Part shown: positions 5,570 through 8,223 of the stretch, piece after piece | Position numbering within the stretch: the stretch's first letter is position 1 | How the letters are laid out: each line of letters starts with the position of its first letter | Source: DATKWV01 sp035529405 | GTDB lineage: Bacteria > Planctomycetota > Phycisphaerae > Sedimentisphaerales > Anaerobacaceae | Assembly (NCBI GenBank): GCA_035529405.1 | Contig: DATKWV010000046.1 | Span: 1 to 8,223 of the forward strand | Direction of reading: 5' to 3' | Length of the DNA: 8,223 nucleotides | Notes under the pieces: generated by a model | Database searches by the model: none | The model's input: the letters and a program-made list of their open reading frames with translations, nothing else | Told to the model about the DNA's origin: nothing | Translations under genes and position numbers: made by a program

Positions 5570-5575
5570 ATTATA
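5570..5575 (-). promoter_or_regulatory. -10 box for the aminotransferase operon
   Basis: On the minus strand this reads TATAAT, a perfect -10 box, placing the transcript start near 5563 and giving a leader of about 16 nt that just contains the ribosome-binding site before ATG 5547. No good -35 lies 16-18 bp upstream (best CTGCTT), so an activator may be needed. Confidence 0.45.
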
Positions 5576-5625
5576 CCTCCGAAACTGCACGTAAGCAGGT
5601 TTTATTGCAGAGGCGTTACTGTTTT

Positions 5626-5686
5626 GAGGCCGGTTTTGGCTTCTGCCGGCCGGCCTTAACCTGGTCCGGCACGTACCGGGTTTTTT
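5626..5686 (+). terminator. Tandem hairpins with T6, plus strand, upstream of glnA
   Basis: GAGGCCGG 5626-5633 pairs with CCGGCCTT 5650-5657. The next stem, AACCTGGT 5658-5665 with ACCGGGTT 5675-5682 (one U-G pair), abuts it and runs into six Ts (5681-5686). This looks like an intrinsic terminator on the plus strand, yet no plus-strand gene lies upstream. It may insulate glnA from read-through, or terminate a short leader or antisense transcript. Confidence 0.45.
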
Positions 5687-5718
5687 GAGCTTAGCGTTTT
5701 TGTCCGGTAACTATAACC

Positions 5719-5724
5719 TATAAT
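5719..5724 (+). promoter_or_regulatory. Candidate -10 box for glnA
   Basis: TATAAT lies just downstream of the T6 hairpin. Transcription would start near 5731 and give a leader of about 150 nt before the glnA ATG at 5881. The -35 region is poor (T-rich, TTTTTG at 5697-5702, 16-bp spacing), consistent with either a weak or an activated promoter. Confidence 0.4.
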
Positions 5725-5727
5725 TAG

Positions 5728-5768
5728 GAAGCCGGCATAGCATTATTTCCTTGAAAAGTGCCGGTTTT
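5728..5768 (+). promoter_or_regulatory. Leader hairpin at the predicted glnA transcript start
   Basis: CCGGCA 5732-5737 pairs with TGCCGG 5759-5764, extendable outward to about ten pairs (5728-5737 with 5759-5768, including two G-U) around a 21-nt loop, ending in TTTT. It begins at the predicted transcript start, so it could stabilise the 5' end or act as an attenuator. I recognise no known riboswitch, including the glutamine-sensing ones. Confidence 0.35.
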
Positions 5769-5880
5769 ACGTAATTTTGACCCTTCGGCAAATCCAGGCT
5801 TGCATAGTATTGAAAAAATAACACAATAGTAACCGGTTCGGTTGATAAAAATTATTGTTTATGTTGGCAAGAGGCTGGCT

Positions 5881-7209
5881 ATGGACACTCGAAAAGTTCT
5901 GGAATTGGCGCAAAAAGAGGATGTTAAGTTTATAAGCTTGCAGTTGACCGATTTGCTTGGCGTGCCAAAGGAAGTAATTGTCCCTGCTCAAAAGCTGCAG
6001 GACATATTATCAGAAGGCGTGTGGTTTGACGGCTCTTCCATCGAAGGCTTCGCCAGGATACAGGAAAGCGATTTGTTTATGAAGCCCGACCCCGCCACCT
6101 TTGCCGTTGTGCCCTGGCTGACCGAGAACGGAAAAACCGCAAGACTAATCTGTGATATCTGCAGGGCCAACGGCGAACCTTTCGAAGGCGACCCCCGCTT
6201 TATTCTCAGGAAGGTTATGGATCAGGCTGCTGAAATGGGCTTTCAGTATGACGTCGGGCCGGAACCCGAATTCTATCTGTTCGATAGAAGCTCGACCTCG
6301 AAGAACTGGCCTGTGGACTCGGGCGGCTACTTTGAGCTTTTTTCGTACAAAGGCTCAAAAATTATAAAGGAGATAATCGCCGCGCTTGCCAGCTTTGGGA
6401 TTGATGTCGAAACCTCTCATCATGAAGTTGGCAACGGCCAGTATGAAATTGGTTTTAATTACGGCAATTGTTTAGAGGTGGCTGATAAAGTCCTTACCTT
6501 AAAGTACACGGTAAAGGAAATCGCGCAGATGCACAATTTAACCGCCACTTTTATGCCCAAGCCCCTGCCAGGCTGCGCCGGAAACGGCATGCATGTCCAC
6601 CAAAGCCTGTTCGATAAAAACGGCAAAAAAAACGCATTTTACGACGAAAATGACAAATACCGGTTATCAAAAACGGCATACGCCTTTATCGCCGGCCAGT
6701 TCAAGCACATAAAGGCCTTATGTGCAGTTCTCAGCCCTACCATAAATTCTTATAAGAGGCTTGTCTCCGGCTATGAGGCCCCGGTTTACATCACCTGGGC
6801 CACTATGAACAGGTCCGCTCTTATACGTGTACCAGGATGGCCGCAGCAAAAGCATCGGGCAGCAAGAATTGAGCTAAGAAGTCCCGACCCGACCTGCAAT
6901 CCTTATCTGGCTTTTGCTGTTATGCTAAAGGCCGGTCTGGATGGTGTCAAAAACAACCTCACCGCACCCGACCCGGTCGAAGAGAACGTGTACGAGTTCG
7001 ACGATGAAAGCCTCCTGAAAAAGAACATAGACCTGTTGCCCACCTCTTTATGGCAGGCCCTGAACGAGCTTAAGAAAAGCGACCTTGTCAAAGAAGTTCT
7101 GGGTGATTATCTGTTTGAAAAATACGTGAAAATAAAGACCGCCGAGCTTGACGAATTCAAGAGTCAGGTCACCGCCTGGGAAATAGACAAGTATTTAGAC
7201 GTTTACTAA
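5881..7209 (+). CDS. glnA: Glutamine synthetase, type I-alpha
   Basis: Makes glutamine from glutamate, ammonia and ATP in the cytoplasm as a dodecamer. The protein is 442 residues, the usual GSI-alpha length. Motifs in order are WFDGSSIEGFARIQESD at 48-64 (Asp50 and feedback-type Arg59), GPEPEFYLF at 126-134 (metal Glu128, Glu130), HHEVGNGQYEIGFNY at 180-194 (Glu182, Glu189), GNGMHVH at 234-240 (His238), SGYEAP at 296-301 (flap Glu299), NRSALIRVP at 310-318 and RIELRSPD at 329-336. Arg59 corresponds to Bacillus Arg62 and suggests direct glutamine feedback. The 25-residue insert and NLYDLPPE adenylylation site of the beta type are absent; NVYEFDDE stands there instead. I chose ATG 5881 because AAGAGG lies 6 nt upstream and the protein then aligns with the family start; a TTG at 5842 would add 13 residues and has no support. 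It is transcribed divergently from the aminotransferase operon. Confidence 0.96.
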   Translation: MDTRKVLELAQKEDVKFISLQLTDLLGVPKEVIVPAQKLQDILSEGVWFDGSSIEGFARIQESDLFMKPDPATFAVVPWLTENGKTARLICDICRANGEPFEGDPRFILRKVMDQAAEMGFQYDVGPEPEFYLFDRSSTSKNWPVDSGGYFELFSYKGSKIIKEIIAALASFGIDVETSHHEVGNGQYEIGFNYGNCLEVADKVLTLKYTVKEIAQMHNLTATFMPKPLPGCAGNGMHVHQSLFDKNGKKNAFYDENDKYRLSKTAYAFIAGQFKHIKALCAVLSPTINSYKRLVSGYEAPVYITWATMNRSALIRVPGWPQQKHRAARIELRSPDPTCNPYLAFAVMLKAGLDGVKNNLTAPDPVEENVYEFDDESLLKKNIDLLPTSLWQALNELKKSDLVKEVLGDYLFEKYVKIKTAELDEFKSQVTAWEIDKYLDVY

Positions 7210-7227
7210 CACCGCTTATTTAGAGCC

Positions 7228-7260
7228 AACCCCAACCGCTAAAACATTGCGGTTGGGGTT
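7228..7260. terminator. Symmetric hairpin between converging glnA and the surface-protein gene
   Basis: AACCCCAACCGC 7228-7239 pairs perfectly with GCGGTTGGGGTT 7249-7260 around a 9-nt loop. It lies 18 nt after the glnA stop and 30 nt before the stop of the minus-strand gene. Neither side has a long T-tract, so it may act as a bidirectional terminator of the weak-U type or as a 3'-end stabiliser. Confidence 0.75.
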
Positions 7261-7290
7261 CGCTTATCAAACTCGTTATAAACGGCAAAA

Positions 7291-8223
7291 CTACGGACAA
7301 GCTTCCAGCCACTGGTTGGCTACCTTCGTAAAATCCAGAAAGTCCACTCTTCCGTCAAGGTTAAAGTCCGCACACGCAGCACCGGTAATTTGGGGCGTGA
7401 AGTAGTAATCTTCGGTCTCGCCGTACTGGTAGCCGCCGGCAGGTCCGGACCCGCCGCTTCCGCTGCCGCCGTTCCATTTCTTCTCGGAAAGTGTAATCCG
7501 CAGCCAGATAGGCAGTGCCTGCGGCGTACCCGCTGGATGGAATGGCAGGAACTGAGGTGTGGTAACATTATTAATTCCGACCGGCAGGCCGCTGAGCACC
7601 TGGTCCTGTACTATCCATTCGCTGGTGCCGGTACCGTCGGGACATATCATGTTGTCGTTCCAGTCGCCGTCACGGTTCCAGTCCGCCCAGGCGTTGAAAT
7701 AAAGGTCAACGTTCGGAGTAATGATATTGACCAGGTAATTGAAGTTCACGTATGTACAATGCGGCAGCTTCAAGGGCAGGTTAAGCAGACCATCGTCAGC
7801 CAGGTCACGGTTGGCCTGGTTGTTCGGCGGGATGATATTGTTGGTCGGGTCCTGGTCGAAGCCGATATCCGCTTCCCACTCCTGTGTGACTGCCTGGCCT
7901 AAATGGGCCACTGCCCGCGGCGCCAGGTGTAAAGGTCCGTGTGGTGGTGAGCCGGCTAAGTACACACTCGGATAGTCGGCCTGAACGCCCCACGGATACG
8001 CCGTCATAACCATAGCGCCGAAACTGTTGCTGCTGTCCGGCGCATCACCGAGGTCGCTTTCCGCCGCGTGCGCCTCGTGTATCTCCCATACCCACCGGTA
8101 ATCGGTTTCGCCGGTGTTGTTCACAAAACTCACACGCTCGCGCGCAACAAGAATATCTCCCGCATTAAGTACAAAAGGCTCCTCGACATCCAGCTCGAAA
8201 TAAACATCGAAGAAGCTCTCAGC
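7291..8223 (-). CDS. Secreted GEVED/dockerin-like repeat protein, C-terminal part (partial)
   Basis: The frame is open from the right edge to TAG at 7291, giving 310 visible residues; the start and any signal peptide are off the window. A GTG at 8131-8133 is an internal valine rather than a likely start, because the frame continues upstream with plausible beta-rich sequence. Visible features are LGDAPDSSN at 58-66, AWADWNRDGDWND at 178-190 and GETEDYYF at 268-275, which together resemble a GEVED-type domain (beta-sandwich, Ca-rich, found in bacterial surface proteins). A Gly/Ser linker lies at 252-263 (GGSGSGGSG). A C-terminal dockerin-like calcium-binding repeat, ADFNLDGRVDFLDF at 285-298 then QWLE, occupies the end. 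Such tails are frequent in extracellular proteins of Sedimentisphaerales-type planctomycetes. Only one dockerin half-repeat is present, so cohesin binding is not implied. Function unknown; probably extracellular or cell-surface. Confidence 0.82.
   Translation of the reverse strand, partial: AESFFDVYFELDVEEPFVLNAGDILVARERVSFVNNTGETDYRWVWEIHEAHAAESDLGDAPDSSNSFGAMVMTAYPWGVQADYPSVYLAGSPPHGPLHLAPRAVAHLGQAVTQEWEADIGFDQDPTNNIIPPNNQANRDLADDGLLNLPLKLPHCTYVNFNYLVNIITPNVDLYFNAWADWNRDGDWNDNMICPDGTGTSEWIVQDQVLSGLPVGINNVTTPQFLPFHPAGTPQALPIWLRITLSEKKWNGGSGSGGSGPAGGYQYGETEDYYFTPQITGAACADFNLDGRVDFLDFTKVANQWLEACP

Noticed and set aside
5771..5810. Sigma-54 promoter or TTGACC-based sigma-70 promoter closer to glnA
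   Set aside because: The GG-N10-GC spacing is not met, and no acceptable -10 box lies 16-18 bp after TTGACC at 5777-5782.
5842..5880. Upstream TTG start giving a 13-residue extension of glutamine synthetase
   Set aside because: No ribosome-binding site is suitably placed. ATG 5881 has AAGAGG 6 nt upstream and matches the family N-terminus.
7390..7902. 170-residue plus-strand frame
   Set aside because: It is a shadow of the minus-strand surface-protein gene, whose GEVED and dockerin-like motifs are clear. No ribosome-binding site or domain supports it.

Overview
The window looks like part of a Planctomycetota chromosome, probably a Phycisphaerae/Sedimentisphaerales-type lineage. This is an inference. 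It rests on a secreted protein ending in a dockerin-like DxNxDG...QWLE tail, a fibronectin-type remnant of a kind I associate with this group, and loose intergenic DNA full of short 'AATCCGTG/CCCTGAGC..GTCGAAGGG' filler repeats. No rRNA or tRNA is present to confirm it.

Layout. (1) 1-478: the distal end of a CRISPR array with 36-bp type V-A (Cas12a) repeats. It holds eight repeats and seven spacers and runs off the left edge; the last repeat is damaged. No cas gene is in the window. (2) 479-1870: about 1.4 kb without a convincing protein gene but rich in structure. It contains hairpins and a T-tract terminator behind the array, a diverged duplication, a possible small-RNA unit (promoter, two hairpins, T6) bracketed by 30-bp direct repeats, several further hairpins, and nine head-to-tail 20-bp units that each form a small hairpin. 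(3) 1871-2192: a broken gene whose beginning and end are in different frames. (4) 2326-5547, minus strand: a three-gene operon read right to left, encoding a DegT/StrS-family PLP aminotransferase, a hydroxypyruvate-isomerase-like TIM-barrel protein and a short xylose isomerase. The genes are 12 nt apart. (5) 5548-5880: a divergent intergenic region with promoters and hairpins. (6) 5881-7209, plus strand: type I-alpha glutamine synthetase. (7) 7228-7260: a symmetric 12-bp hairpin between converging genes. (8) 7291-8223, minus strand: the C-terminal part of a GEVED/dockerin-like extracellular protein, cut by the right edge.

How the genes fit together. The operon suggests sugar or amino-sugar conversion: two aldose/ketose-type isomerases plus a sugar aminotransferase. 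glnA beside it could supply glutamine, a common amino donor for this aminotransferase family, but it lies on the opposite strand and the link is only positional. The most noteworthy items are the Cas12a-type array, the possible sRNA unit and the hairpin-forming minisatellite.
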